Source: Clarkia xantiana subsp. parviflora (Eukaryota > Streptophyta > Magnoliopsida > Myrtales > Onagraceae). Taken from it: a stretch of 64,000 bases of DNA. Position 1 is the first letter of the stretch. The number at the start of each line of letters is the position of its first letter. Positions 23,607 to 34,639 of this stretch are shown here, piece by piece. The position numbers and the translations under genes were made by a program. The notes under the pieces were generated by a model, which ran no database searches, was not told the DNA's origin, and was given only the letters and a program-made list of their open reading frames with translations. The stretch covers positions 25,940,567 through 26,004,566 of the forward strand of contig JAPTYO010000059.1 in NCBI GenBank assembly GCA_036873135.1, in the 5' to 3' direction.

Positions 23607-24122
23607 TAATGTTGAAAAGGATGGCAATGGAGTGGAAACCAGCAGCTAGGGGGATCAACTGAATTACTCACTCTACTCCAAGAGGTGTAAATGTATGTGA
23701 TCTAACCGACAAACAAATATTAAGGTGTGTATAATATCGTCGATATGTTTGATCTTTAGTTGCCGTGCATTGTGTGTGTGTGGTGAGTGAGATGGCTTTG
23801 CTTTGCTTAGTGGTGGCATGCATGTTGGCTGATCTTCTTAGGTTTTAGTTTTAAGGGCATTGGTATTTTTTTGGGTTTCTTCTTCTTCTGAATGATTCTA
23901 CTAGTTTCCATCTTACGTAGTGTTTGGTTTTCTTGCGAAAAATTAAGATAGTAATGGAAGTTTTAAAAAAAAGTGTTGTATATTTGCATAAGTTAATGTT
24001 TTGTTTATATTTATATCGGTGAAATATAACGAGCGGTATGGTATGCTGGCAAATAATTTAAATTTGGTTAATAAGTTTTTTTAGTACAACATTGTTCACA
24101 ACTTTTGGTTTTCGGTGCAACA
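23607..24122. other. 3' region of the CRWN4-like gene and short spacer
   Basis: T-rich and GT-rich sequence with no reading frame or clear repeat. It probably contains the CRWN4-like 3' UTR and polyadenylation region. The truncated copia fragment begins at its right edge. Confidence 0.5.
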
Positions 24123-25070
24123 TCATTTTATTTTTATCAAAACTTTTGATGTAATACATTTTCGAATTCGACGAAAAGTGGAGAATTGGTCTTCGTCTCC
24201 AGTGAGGTGATGACCGCAACCGGAATCGACAATCCACTTCTTTCCCAAGTTTCGAGCTGTGAATGCACATGTAGGAGTGGTCTTGGAAAGAAAACATTTT
24301 GCCCATTCTTCATCTTCTGTTGAAGTCTTAAATTCCACCATGTTACTCTCCTTCAGTCTGGTCCGACAATTTCTCTTCAGATGTCCAGTCTTCCCACATC
24401 GATAACACTTGAAATCTTTCATGCGAGACGACTCCGCATTCCCACCAACTTTTTTCTTGGTGTCATTCTCATTCACTTGAGCCACGAGCGCCATTGATCT
24501 TCCTCCAGTTTTACCTCGGCCATTTTTGCTTAGCCAACGACTCCTGAAAAGCTAGAAGGTTCTCAAACTCCTCCAAGGATGGTTTTGAACCCACCCTTGA
24601 ATCGATGTAACAAACGGTATATACTCGGGACGTAATCCCCGAATAGTGGACCGTTTTATCCGCGCTTCCGAAATTGACTCCTCCGGGTTGAGTAGATTAA
24701 TTTCCGAACACAAATTCTTCACCTTTAGAAAGAAATGTAAAATCGAAGACTCACCCTTTTTCGCATTCGCCAAATCTGTCTCCAACATTTGTAACCGCGC
24801 CTCGTTCTTCTTATTATATAGCTGGTCTAGCGTCTTTAAGATCGAACTTGTAGAGGTGCATCGTGAGATATTCTCAAACACTGCTGACGATATCCTCTGG
24901 GGCGGTTGCATCACTGCCTCTGGCACTCTAGCGTCTTCACCGTTTCTGGCGGTATCCTCTGGGGCGGTTGCATCACTGCCTCCAACGACATCCCACAAGT
25001 CTTCTCTCACGAGATACGAGTCCATGCAGGAGTTCCAAATCCGGTAATTGGACGAGTTTAGTAGCTCCAT
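24123..25070 (-). pseudogene. Broken copia gag with protease start
   Basis: Two frames, 25070-24552 and 24494-24123, together form a gag polyprotein with capsid-like region, zinc knuckle (CX2CX4HX4C) and the first residues of the protease around the catalytic DSG. A frame change or short gap separates them, and the polyprotein ends early. Confidence 0.8.
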
Positions 25071-25605
25071 TCATTGTCCAATCACGCGACCAGCAGCATC
25101 CATATTTAGAGTTCCTGAGTTTTTCAATCCCGATCTTGAATCTCTCCGCGTTACCGCTAATGTGGCTCTGATACTATGTAAAAATAACGAAGTGCCAATT
25201 TGCACTTGCCCAAGACCGTACTTAAACAACAATAGAAGAACTCGTATATATATAACTCTCTTACTCTAAATATGATAGAAGACTCTTACAACTTGTGGTG
25301 GTGGATCTAGTTGTGGTGGTTCTTGACAAATGACTCAAGACCTATTTATACTATCTAGAGAAAACTCTAGACTTAGATATTTCTAGAGTAAGAACGTCCT
25401 AGAAATTATCTAGTACATTCTACATCTATTGACCCTAGAATCATCTAGACATATAAGCTAAATTTTAGTCTCTAGTCTTTCATCATCTTGGCCCAACTTT
25501 CTTTTAGCCCAAATCTCCAAGTCATGACCCATTGTTGATAAGTTGTTCTTAACACATGGTGATAAGTCTTAGCCCATAAAGATAAGTCTATGTTAATTCT
25601 TAACA
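24123..25605 (-). mobile_element. Truncated Ty1/copia retrotransposon: LTR, PBS, gag, start of protease
   Basis: Reading from the right, 25176-25605 is a 430-bp LTR (minus strand starts TGTTAAGAATTAACA and ends TTTTTACA). Next comes a primer-binding site at 25162-25175 (TAGTATCAGAGCCA on the minus strand), then gag from 25070. Gag has the copia UBN2-type start (LNSSNYRIWNSCMDSYL) and a zinc knuckle CYRCGKTGHLKRNC. The frame is broken near 24500-24550. The start of the aspartic protease, WIVDSGCGHHLTGD, is present, but sequence stops soon after. Integrase, reverse transcriptase and the second LTR are absent. It is an inactive relic. Confidence 0.85.
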
Positions 25606-25998
25606 AAAGTAGATATCAATCTGTTTATAACTCCTAAGTTTATTTAATTGCTCAAACATCAAGTAATAATTTATTAGACTGCATAACATTATTTAGTAAT
25701 TTGTGCATTTTTTCATCACGTGTTTTGTCATATATGGCTCATTTGTCCAAATCAGACAAATATATGAATCAAGTTAGGAATTTATAAAAAATAAAAAAAA
25801 TAAAAACTCATACTAGCCATTTGTTCTATTAGTGAAACTAATTTAATAATTAATCCTTGAGACAAATTGTGCTGCCTTTTAAGCTTCCGATTTGAATAAT
25901 AATAAACAAATAAATAAATATAAGTGAATTAAAAGGCAAAAGATGAAATAAAGCGAAATGATAGAGCAATGCAAAACCATATTAAGTATTTCTTTAAC

Positions 25999-26057
<59 letters not shown>

Positions 26058-26195
26058 TCTTCCCAAAAGCTGAGATTTACCCAAAACCTCTACCAAATCC
26101 TCTTCTAATTCAGATAGCTCTTTTAATTACAAATCGAATAGCTCCAACACTCTTTATAAATTACCCTGAATAGGCTATAATTATATTCTTATTTA
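25606..26195. other. AT-rich spacer, copia relic to bZIP 3' end
   Basis: No gene is seen. It is AT-rich with a long (AAT)n microsatellite (listed separately). The bZIP 3' UTR on the minus strand must fall in the right part. Confidence 0.5.
26000..26056. repeat. (AAT)n microsatellite
   Basis: About 19 uninterrupted AAT units lie downstream of the bZIP stop codon, possibly within or just past its 3' UTR. Confidence 0.95.
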
Positions 26196-26201
26196 TATAT
26201 A

Positions 26202-26732
26202 TTACGTGATTAATGAGGGGATTTGTTGGGAAGTAATAAGTAGATTATTGGTCGGCCATGCAGTGACCAACATCAAAAGTGGTTGCATATCCAACAGCTT
26301 TTGCTCCAGCATATACTGTTCGGACCAGAGCCGCTCATTATCGGTCCGAACCATGTGTAAATGATGCAAAACAAACCGAGTCCGGTTCGTCAATTCCCGG
26401 TTCTCAACTCTCAACCGGTTCACATGGTTCCTAAGGTTTTCAAGGTGCTTTTGTTTACGCATGCGTGACCGTCGTGCAGATTCCCGGTTTGATATCATCC
26501 GTCTCCTCTTGCGCTCATCCACGAACCGGACTGTTTCGGTTCGTTCACCGGAGTTGGAACTGATCGAACCAGCATGGGTTGGTTCGGACGCATCAGAGCT
26601 ATTGTTTGATGTAACGTAGGTTGGGGACTGGACCGGACAGCCCCACGGAGTGAAACCGGTTTTGAAGCACTGGAAAGGGTTCTCGGGCATCGGTTCAGTA
26701 GATAAACCGGTCGGAAACGAAGAGGATGACAT
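26202..26732 (-). CDS. bZIP transcription factor, group S-like, intronless
   Basis: A 176-residue DNA-binding protein. The basic region (about 73-91) is RKRRRMISNRESARRSRMRK, with the invariant N-x7-R spacing (NRESARRSR), and binds ACGT-core sites as a dimer. The heptads that follow run from about 97 to 145 (HLENLRNHVNRLRVENREL and on), with Leu, Val, Asn, Thr or Leu at d positions. The N-terminus is rich in Ser, Pro and Asn. Small size and absence of introns are typical of group S; the best guess is near Arabidopsis bZIP5/bZIP4, partly from gene order. The start at 26732 is chosen because a TATA box at 26801-26808 would put the upstream in-frame ATG (26813) outside the transcript. No sucrose-control upstream peptide of the bZIP11 type is seen. 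Confidence 0.9.
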   Translation of the reverse strand: MSSSSFPTGLSTEPMPENPFQCFKTGFTPWGCPVQSPTYVTSNNSSDASEPTHAGSISSNSGERTETVRFVDERKRRRMISNRESARRSRMRKQKHLENLRNHVNRLRVENRELTNRTRFVLHHLHMVRTDNERLWSEQYMLEQKLLDMQPLLMLVTAWPTNNLLITSQQIPSLIT

Positions 26733-26800
26733 GATGCAGAAGTTTTGGTTATAGGTATGGGAAGGAGGAGAAAGGGAAGAATAGCTGCATACAAGTCTCA

Positions 26801-26808
26801 TATTTATA
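26801..26808 (-). promoter_or_regulatory. TATA box of the bZIP gene
   Basis: It reads TATAAATA on the minus strand, 69 bases before the chosen ATG. It decides the start codon, since the alternative in-frame ATG at 26813 lies upstream of it. Confidence 0.55.
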
Positions 26809-26910
26809 CACAACTAACTAATTGTAAGGGTATTCTTGGCATAATAATTAATAGGGGCGCTTGGCTTTTGAGTCAGTAGCCATTATTACTATAATGAGTA
26901 TTTTTTTAAT

Positions 26911-27424
26911 GGGTTAACAGGTCTTTTGGTCCATGATGTTTGACCATTTTTTTGTTTTGGTCTATGATGTTTTTTTTTTCCTAGTTTTAGTACCATATGT
27001 TTGCAGATTTTTTCTAGTTTTGGTCCGACCGTTACATTCCGTCCATTTTTTGACATGTACAAGTCACGTGATCCACCATAAACTTTCAATTTTGTTCAAT
27101 TTAATCCATCTAATACTTTCCTAACCTTTTTTTGTTCAATTTAGTCCCAAAGTTTCAATTGGACCTATTGTCCAATTGGGGTCAATTTTGAAACTTCGGG
27201 ACTAAATTGAAAAAAAAGAAGTTAAGAAAGTATTAGAGGGACTAAATTTAAAGTTTAGAGTGGATCACGTGACTTGAATATGTCAAAAAATGGACGGAAT
27301 GTAACAGTTAGACAAAAACTAGAAAAAATCCGCAAACATATGGTACCAAAACTAGGTTAAAAAAAACATTATGGACCAAAATCCAAAAATTGTCATATAT
27401 CATGGACCAAAACACCTATTAACC
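26911..27424. mobile_element. Mutator-type MITE, family A, with perfect 10-bp target duplication
   Basis: It starts GGGTTAACAGGTCTTTTGGT and ends with the complement ...CACCTATTAACC. TTTTTTTAAT is repeated on both flanks (26901-26910 and 27425-27434). The full length folds into a hairpin whose centre is TTCAATTGGACCTATTGTCC. It lies upstream of the bZIP promoter. Confidence 0.85.
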
Positions 27425-27741
27425 TTTTTTTAATTGATCTTTACTATACTATACTTACTTTCTAAAAGGACTTAGTGACGTAAGGCAAGGGGGTCCCTTG
27501 AAAAAGATTGAATTATATTCTTAGTCATGAAGAAACAAGATTTGTTCGGTCACTCATAATAAAATTGTAGATACGTATCAATAGACTACTGGGGAAACGT
27601 CTATGTTGAATATATATTATATAACTCTATTTATCTAATATAATCGCTTTCCACTACAAGCAGGCGTGAAGTGACCCCGGCCCTATTATATTATTAATAA
27701 CTACATATATAAGAATACACTGGATAGATATATAAAATAAA

Positions 27742-28128
27742 GGATTTAAGTTACTTTTCACACTACATGTTTGGCCGAATGCGGCTTTTAGTATCGGATG
27801 TTTGGTTTTGTATACTTTTGATACCAAACGTTTTAAAAAAATGTGGATTTTGGTACATCCGTTAGTTGGCCGTTAGTTTTTTCCGTTAAATGACATGTGC
27901 AAGTCACGTGATCGACCCTAAACTTTCGATTTTGTTCAATTTAGTCCCTTAAATATATTCCTAACTTTTAATTTGTTTAATTTAGTCCCAAAACTTCAAT
28001 ACCCAACTAACTAATGTACCAAAATCCACATTTTTTTTAAACGTTTGATACCAAAAGTATACAAAACCAAACAGCTGATACTAAAAACCACATTCAGCCA
28101 AACATGTGATGTGAAAAATACTTTTTAT
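27742..28128. mobile_element. Palindromic MITE, family B, short form
   Basis: The left arm has CATGTTTGGCCGAATGCGGC and TTTTGTATACTTTTGATACC. The right arm has the inverted counterparts (GGTATCAAAAGT-type blocks and GCCAAACATG). The centre holds TTCAATTTAGTCCC-type sequence shared with families A and D. Related copies are at 35754-36542, 44287-44556 and 48712-48959. Confidence 0.7.
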
Positions 28129-28651
28129 CTCTAAAATAAATTGAAAAGATGCATACGAAAACTTAATTTAATTAATTAGAATCATATTAACTGGCCATAA
28201 CAAAATAAATTAGAATCATATTAAGACAATATGGAAAGTGAAACATGGCTAGTGGCTGAAGAAACACCGAAGTAAATTATTAGTACAAAAAAATATCATC
28301 ACGTAAATAGGACCAATAACTTTTACTACAAATTAAAAATGAAAGTTAGTCATTGCATATGTCAGTCAGCTAGCTCTAGCGCGTTAGTAGTCCACTCCAA
28401 TATATTTACATACAAAGCTGCATGCTGACGTGGAGTCACTACCAGCGCAGCTTCAGCTAGCTAGCTAGGCGAGCCAAATAAATGGTGCATCAATTTGATT
28501 AGCCTATTATTATTACCCTTATTATTATTATTGTTCATTGCTTTGCTGTTACAACAAATGACTCATCGCAATACATTTTCGTCTCTCTATTTTGGATTTA
28601 TTTCGTCGTAAACAAATCCAATGAGGACTGGTTGGGAGGGAGGATATGTAA

Positions 28652-28978
28652 TAAAAATCCACAATGCACAACCCCAACTTCTATTCCACTTTATGTCACA
28701 TAATCAATATATAATAAATAAAAAAGTGTCTTGAGGTTGTCTATTACTACTTTAATGGTGTCTATACCAATTTGGACCTACATATTCTTTTAAATAATAA
28801 TAAAATTAACATTTTTTCTACTATACTCTCTCACAATATTAATGATGGGATGTGAGAGAGTGAATCCCTCCTTGGAGGGATTGGACAAAAAGATTTGTCC
28901 ATCTCCAATGCAAATGGACTACCCATCTTGCCACATGGAGGAGTTGTCCTTCATTTTTGTCTTGCATTGTGGAAGCTC
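28652..28978. mobile_element. Tourist-like MITE, family E, first copy of a head-to-head pair
   Basis: It ends with GCATTGTGGAAGCTC followed by TAA and begins with a degenerate AAAATCCACAATGC preceded by TAA. Internal sequence (TCTCTCACAATATTAATGAT, CTTGCCACATGGAGGAGTTG) is the inverted match of the copy at 29007-29327. Confidence 0.72.
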
Positions 28979-29006
28979 TAATAGACGAGGGTGTAGAGTC
29001 GTCTAA

Positions 29007-29327
29007 GAGCATCCACAATGCAAGATAAAAATGAAGGACAACTCCTCCATGTGGCAAGATGGGTTTTTGAGATGGACAAATTTTTTTGTCCAATCCCTCC
29101 AAGGTTCACTCTCTCACATCTCATCATTAATATTGTGAGAGAGTATAGTAGAAAAAAATGTTAATTTTATTATTATTTAAAAGAATATGTAAGTCCAAAT
29201 TGGTAGACACCATTGAAGTAGTAATAGTCAGTCTCAAGACACTTTTTTATTTTATTATATTTTGATTACGTGGCACTTATGTGGCATAAAGTGGGATAGA
29301 AATTGGGGTTGTGCATTGTGGATGCTC
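29007..29327. mobile_element. Tourist-like MITE, family E, second copy of a head-to-head pair
   Basis: Terminal repeats are GAGCATCCACAATGC and GCATTGTGGATGCTC, with TAA on both sides (29004-29006 and 29328-29330). It is the inverted near-copy of 28652-28978, separated from it by only about 28 bp, so the pair forms a hairpin-capable unit of about 670 bp. Confidence 0.78.
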
Positions 29328-29683
29328 TAAACAGACGACACAAACCCCAATAATTTTTTTGAAACTGGAAAAGCCGACCAACAATATTATTATTGGCGCT
29401 CTTCATTAAAGGAAGCTATTGGCATTATTTCAGTAGAATAAAATTCACGCTTCACAATAAATTGACAGTTGATACCATTGCTGCACAGAAGAACTTGCAA
29501 TAATTTTCAACACAATCAAGCAGTAGGTTTCGTTCTTGGTCTTTTTTATATGTACAGAAATACCAGTTTGCTTTTCAGACCCTAAAGTTTAATTAAGACT
29601 CAAGAAACAAGGAAGAGGACAGGTCACCTTCTTTCTTTGAATGAAGACCACATAGATATGAAGGTTTGATTCATAATCAATAA

Positions 29684-32600
29684 TCATACCTCCTCATCGA
29701 TCTCATCAACATTCTGCCAATCATTCGATTCCTTGATACGGTGTTTCGCAGCAGCACTGTCCACACCAGAGCTTCCACCAAGCTGAACCCAGTCCCTTGA
29801 ATCCTTCGTAGAAGAGTCCGAACCATACGTCACTTTCTTGTAACTTGAAATAGGACCCTCATCATCTTCTTCTAGATCACTAAACGACACATCTTCATCA
29901 TTTTCGATCGGGATTGTAGTAGTGCCCATCTCAGGGGTTACCTCTTTCAGCCAATCATCAGCCTCGTCTTCTTCTTCTTCTTCTTCATATTTATTATCAT
30001 CATCCACAGTCCTATGAGATGATCCACAGTGTGAGGCCTTCTCCTCATACTTCGGACTTTCCTCAACAACAGGTTTGTCAACAACTTCAACATCAGCAGC
30101 GCTGCTCTCAACTGTTGTGATTTTATCCATTTCAATATCCACTGTTCCTTGAAATTTTGCTGCTTCATTGGGGGATGGCTGTGAAGGCGTTTGTTGTTCA
30201 CTACTTGGAGGCACATACAGAGGTTCTCCATCTCCAGTTAGTTGTTTTGCCTTGTTCTGGTTCTGTAAGTCTTGCATCAGCATAGCCCTAGTTTCCAATA
30301 TCTGCAGAATTACCCACATAACAATCAGTTGCATCCTTCAATTCCCCAAAACATGAAATGATGGAAAAGAGAAGACTTTCAACATGCCATCATGCTATTC
30401 ATCCATAACCACAAATAAAAATATTAAATACAGCACCAACCATAGTTTCCTGTCCGTTAAGTTTCTACACATTTGTGTGTAAAACTAAAACTTCATGTAT
30501 GCGGTTTATTTCGCATTACTCCCCAGTGGCGAAAAAAAAAAAAAAAAAAAAACACATAAATAAAGGAAACATGGGTAGAAGCTTCAATCATCCTAGTACA
30601 GTAGAAATAACTTCAAAGGATGATGATTGAAAGCTCAGAACGCAGCTTATAAGGCAGAGATAATTTATCTTGTCATTAAAAAAAGTAACGGAAGAGCTTG
30701 TGTAAAATATAACAGAACAAATTAATTACAAGTTCAATAAAAACCCCAATAAAAAACAATACTTCAGATATCGGGTGTGTGTGTGTATATATATAATTTG
30801 ATGAAGCATTACAGACTAACAACAGACACATGAACAGAAAATATTAAAAAAAAATGATCATTAGAAAAATGGAAGATGTAGTGACAAGACAAGGCCCGTA
30901 TTTCTAGATATCCAGGAACATTACTGAGCAAATTCTATTTTGACACGAAAAACTTACTACCTTCTAAAGTAAGAAGCAATACGAAGTTCCACTTGGGGAC
31001 AACTAAATTGGCAGCTCAACCACACTCTAAAAGAACAAGGGAAAAGTATTTATCTAAACCTAACACCGAAAGTGAACCCCCTATGCTCTTTGATTCTTCA
31101 CTAACAACTATCAAGTAACTAAAAAGTAATCGTCGGAAAAAAAAAAAGGAAAGGAAAGGAAAGCTGCCTAGTTAAGTTGATACTATAGCAACCTTTTCGA
31201 TCTAATAAAAAAGCTCATCTTAATTTCCCAAGAAAATCCATCTATGAGCATCATCACTGTGTTGAAATCCGTGACTATATTTTCAAGAGGTTAACACCAC
31301 ATGAACTGGCAACCCGTATAGTATTTATGCTAGGAAGTAATGTCATAAAGACTAAGTTCTAGTATCATTAACTGGAACAGGATAGGATGCTCCTGAGGAA
31401 ACATCATTCTGCAGATAAAACCTGTTTGTAGAGCCCAACCTAGGGCGTGAAACCACCTTCCATAGCTGAGACAAAACCTGGATTTATAATGTCCAGACAC
31501 TCCAATTTGCATTGGACCTATTTGGCAAATTAGATATGTGTGATTTCTCTATTGAGACTTCGTGAAGAAAGAGATCAAGAAATGATTTATCTGATGGTTC
31601 ATAGCTTTAATTATACAAAATTATCAGGAGTGACTAGGAAATAATAAAAGCTACATCCTTGATTCACTGCCACAACCTATACAATTAAGGGCATTGAAAA
31701 ATGAAACATATGTCTAGTAGAACAACCACCATTAAAAATTAGTCAGAAAGAAGAGAAGATTGTAGTAAAAATACTGGCGTATCTTGGGTCAAGATGAAAA
31801 CCATAACAAGGCAGGAATGAAGACAAAGATTGAGCTCACAAGACCGACAGACACCAGAAAACAAAAGATGTGATCAAACACTGTTAGAACTTACAACATT
31901 AAATGAAAACAATAAAACATCTTCCAAAGGTAGTAATGATCCTACTTAATTTCTAACATTCGATCTAGCAAAAACATTCCTAAAATCACTCACATTTATC
32001 CTACGTAACAAACTATCATCTCCAAACATGCCAAGCCATACAAAGAAAATACTGGGAAAATTGAAAACGTTTAACTAATAGAAAGACACCAAATGCTTCA
32101 AACTACATTCAATCTAGCAATAACATTCCTAAAATCACCAAGGTTTATCTCCTAAGTTATACAAACTTCCTGTCATACAACTCGAAATACTAAGGAATTA
32201 CAACTAATAGAAGAATAATACCAAAATCTTCAAACATAACAAAACATTCTTATTTTGAAGTAAAGCTGAGAAAAGGCTTATGGAGAAAATGCTAATAAGA
32301 AATTATCACGCAACTGCGATAGATCATATATAACTGCTCAGAGCTAAAATTATGCAAAGAGCCCCGAAGGGTTGGCCTAGTCGAAAGGAGCGACTAGGCC
32401 AATCAAAGAGAAAATCCTCAGAGCAAAGAAAGGGCTTATGGAGGAAATGGCACTAAGAAATTATCATGCAACTGCAATAGATCATATATAACTGCTCAGA
32501 GCTAAAAATATGCAAAGAGCCCCGCAAGGTTGGCCCAGTTGAAAGGAGAGACCTGGAATAGTAGGTGGAAAGCACCTAATTATCCCTGGTTCGCTAGGTG

Positions 32601-34200
32601 TAAACAATCCTGCAATTGAGGTGAAAACCTCCCAAATGCAAAGCCTTAACTGGACTGAGTGGGGAGGGCAATTTTTCGGGGCCGGAAATTGATTTTGATT
32701 GAATGCCCATACACTCGGATTATCAAAATAATTATAAAGTAAAGAGATTAAAAAAAAAAAAATTAAAGCATATAAGTTTCTTTAAACAATAACTGACTTA
32801 CCTGAGATGTTGAGAGAAGTTCTGCATCTTGCTTGCTGAGTCTAGGATGCAAAAGAACGAAATAAACCTTCCAAAATAATCCCTCACTCATGTATCCTGG
32901 GCAGAGTTCCATCCTGAGAGCACTTAATCGTGGTGCAAACCGTTCAATAGCAAGAGCGTGCTCTTGCTGGGCATCAGACAGTTCAAAATCTGACGAAGCG
33001 AATTCAGAAAAAACTTCAGATGATCGGGTAGCACAACAGTTCTTACTTTTTTATTTCTCAGGATAAATCCACTTCAGTTAGAACATCAACATATCCCAGC
33101 AACTAATAGTTTTGCAATAAAAATAGCAAATGCATTAATAATAAGGAAACTGCTAATCTAAATCTTAGCATGGATTTGAAAATAATCTTACACAAAAGTT
33201 AGCGAGAAGGACCCAAAACTTTCTATATCCATCTGACATCCATGCTGGCAAGGACATTTATACAATGATAAGACTCCACAATATCACATACATTTTAACT
33301 AAGGGTTGTATTTCTTTCACTTTCAGGACGGGTAAGAATCTGGTGCCAACTAGAATTAGTAAGGAATACCTACAGTCTAGGTTAGCAAAAGTAACATTAT
33401 GAGCATAAAGGAAAAAAAATCTATCAGTTTCCATGACCTACAGTGAATTGGACATGAAACTACTATGCAATTCCAGGCTACTGAGAGCAGTGTACAGATG
33501 CGACGGCATTGTGGCAATTCCCAAAAAAACTCATTATAATTGAACTCATACCATCTGAATCATCTTCGTCATCATCTTCCTGCAGTGGAAAATCAAGCCA
33601 AGTTTCCGGATGCATCGAGATATTCCTAGCGAAAGCTAATGCGTCTTCTGTCACTCCAACCGCATTTCCAACTAACTCCTCGTCAAATGAACCCGATTCG
33701 GATCCAATCTGGAGAATATTGGATGCAATCTTTGTGAACTCCCATACAGCCTTGTTGTTTGACAATTGAGAGATTCCGGTTCTAAATTTGCCACCAATCT
33801 CCGCGAAATCGCTCCGGATTCCAGCGATAATAGCCTCATCTTCGGAGTCACCCTGGTCAGACGGATGTTGAGGAGAAGGTGACTGATCCCGCGTCGGAGG
33901 TGAGTCCTGATTCGGATCGGCAGTGTTTCCTGTGGAAGATGGAGAGAGATCAGGCGGTGGTGCGAGGAATGAGGCGACGCCCCAAAACTGGCGTGTTAGG
34001 GTTTTCTTCAACTCCGTGAGATCTTCTTTGACGCCTCTCGGCGATTGATTGGATGAGGAGCTAGGTGAATCCAGTGGTTCATCAGATGCCTTCCATTTAT
34101 CAGGCGAATTAGGATCGGCAGGGTTAGAGTTTACATCGGAGTCAGAATCTTCATCATCGAGCCTCAGAGAATTGGCGATCGATATAGCGAACCATGACAT
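29684..34200 (-). CDS. BSD-domain-containing protein
   Basis: Exons are 34200-33552, 32989-32802 and 30301-29684, all in phase, giving 484 residues. The N-terminus MSWFAISIANSLRLDD is typical of plant BSD proteins. An acidic, Ser/Pro-rich segment with LTRQFWGVASFLAPPP follows, then FAEIGGKFRTGISQLSNNKA. The BSD domain spans the end of exon 1 and exon 2 and has the paired aromatic signature in SEGLFWKVYFVLLHPRLSKQ. The C-terminal third is acidic and low in complexity (a Glu-rich run encoded near 29965-30000), and ends in NDWQNVDEIDEEV. The BSD fold also occurs in TFIIH p62 and synapse-associated proteins; the molecular role of the plant members is not established. The last codon lies next to a GTATGA that could be a donor, so a further small exon cannot be excluded. 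Confidence 0.88.
32268..32548. repeat. Imperfect 158-bp tandem duplication in BSD intron 2
   Basis: Units beginning near 32268 and 32426 share ATCATATATAACTGCTCAGA, GGCTTATGGA and GCAAAGAGCCCC. They differ by scattered substitutions and a small insertion, so the duplication is not recent. The repeat includes the head of the SINE-like sequence at 32516. Confidence 0.75.
32516..32690 (+). mobile_element. Possible tRNA-type SINE remnant in BSD intron 2
   Basis: GGTTGGCCCAGTTGAAAGG resembles a pol III A box, and CTGGTTCGCTAGGTG, about 70 bases later, resembles a B box. A second copy of the head (GGGTTGGCCTAGTCGAAAGG) is at about 32372. There is no clear tail or target duplication, so this is tentative. 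Confidence 0.4.
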
Positions 34201-34639
34201 TGTTGCTAGCTATACAGATGATGCTTACTGGTTACGATATTAATGTCTATGGTGGGGTGGGTTCCTGCTATCAGTCCATATTACAATGATGACTTGCAGC
34301 AGCAGCATTTTTCATTTTATTTTTTTGGGCTAATATTATGTTAGAACGGTGTTGTCAAGCATATACGACACCGTCCCCTCCGAACCATTAATTTTTGTAA
34401 AATATAAAATGTGTTTAAAAAAATGTTTAATCATCAAATTGCAAACTACTTGGAAAACTGTAAATTGTGTTTTTAGAATTTACTATTTAGATTTCACTTA
34501 TTTGATAAATTAGAGGGGCAATTATAAAAGTTTAAGTAAACATGTAGTTACTTTTTTGTGTTTCATATTTAAAATCCCGATAAATTCATTTAATAACTTT
34601 AACAAGTAAAATTTGATCCGACTTGCTAAATTTTAACAT

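Larger units (their letters stand above)
27435..29683. other. Spacer, bZIP upstream region to BSD gene 3' side
   Basis: No host gene is seen. It holds one family B palindrome (27742-28128), the two head-to-head Tourist-like copies (28652-29327), a GCTAGCTAGCTAG run near 28457-28469, and probably the BSD gene 3' UTR at the right end. Confidence 0.6.

Noticed and set aside
24646..25269. Plus-strand frames opposite the copia gag
   Set aside because: Antisense to a recognisable gag and without homology.
26733..26813. Upstream in-frame ATG for the bZIP gene, adding 27 residues
   Set aside because: It lies upstream of the likely TATA box at 26801-26808, and the added residues do not resemble a bZIP N-terminus.
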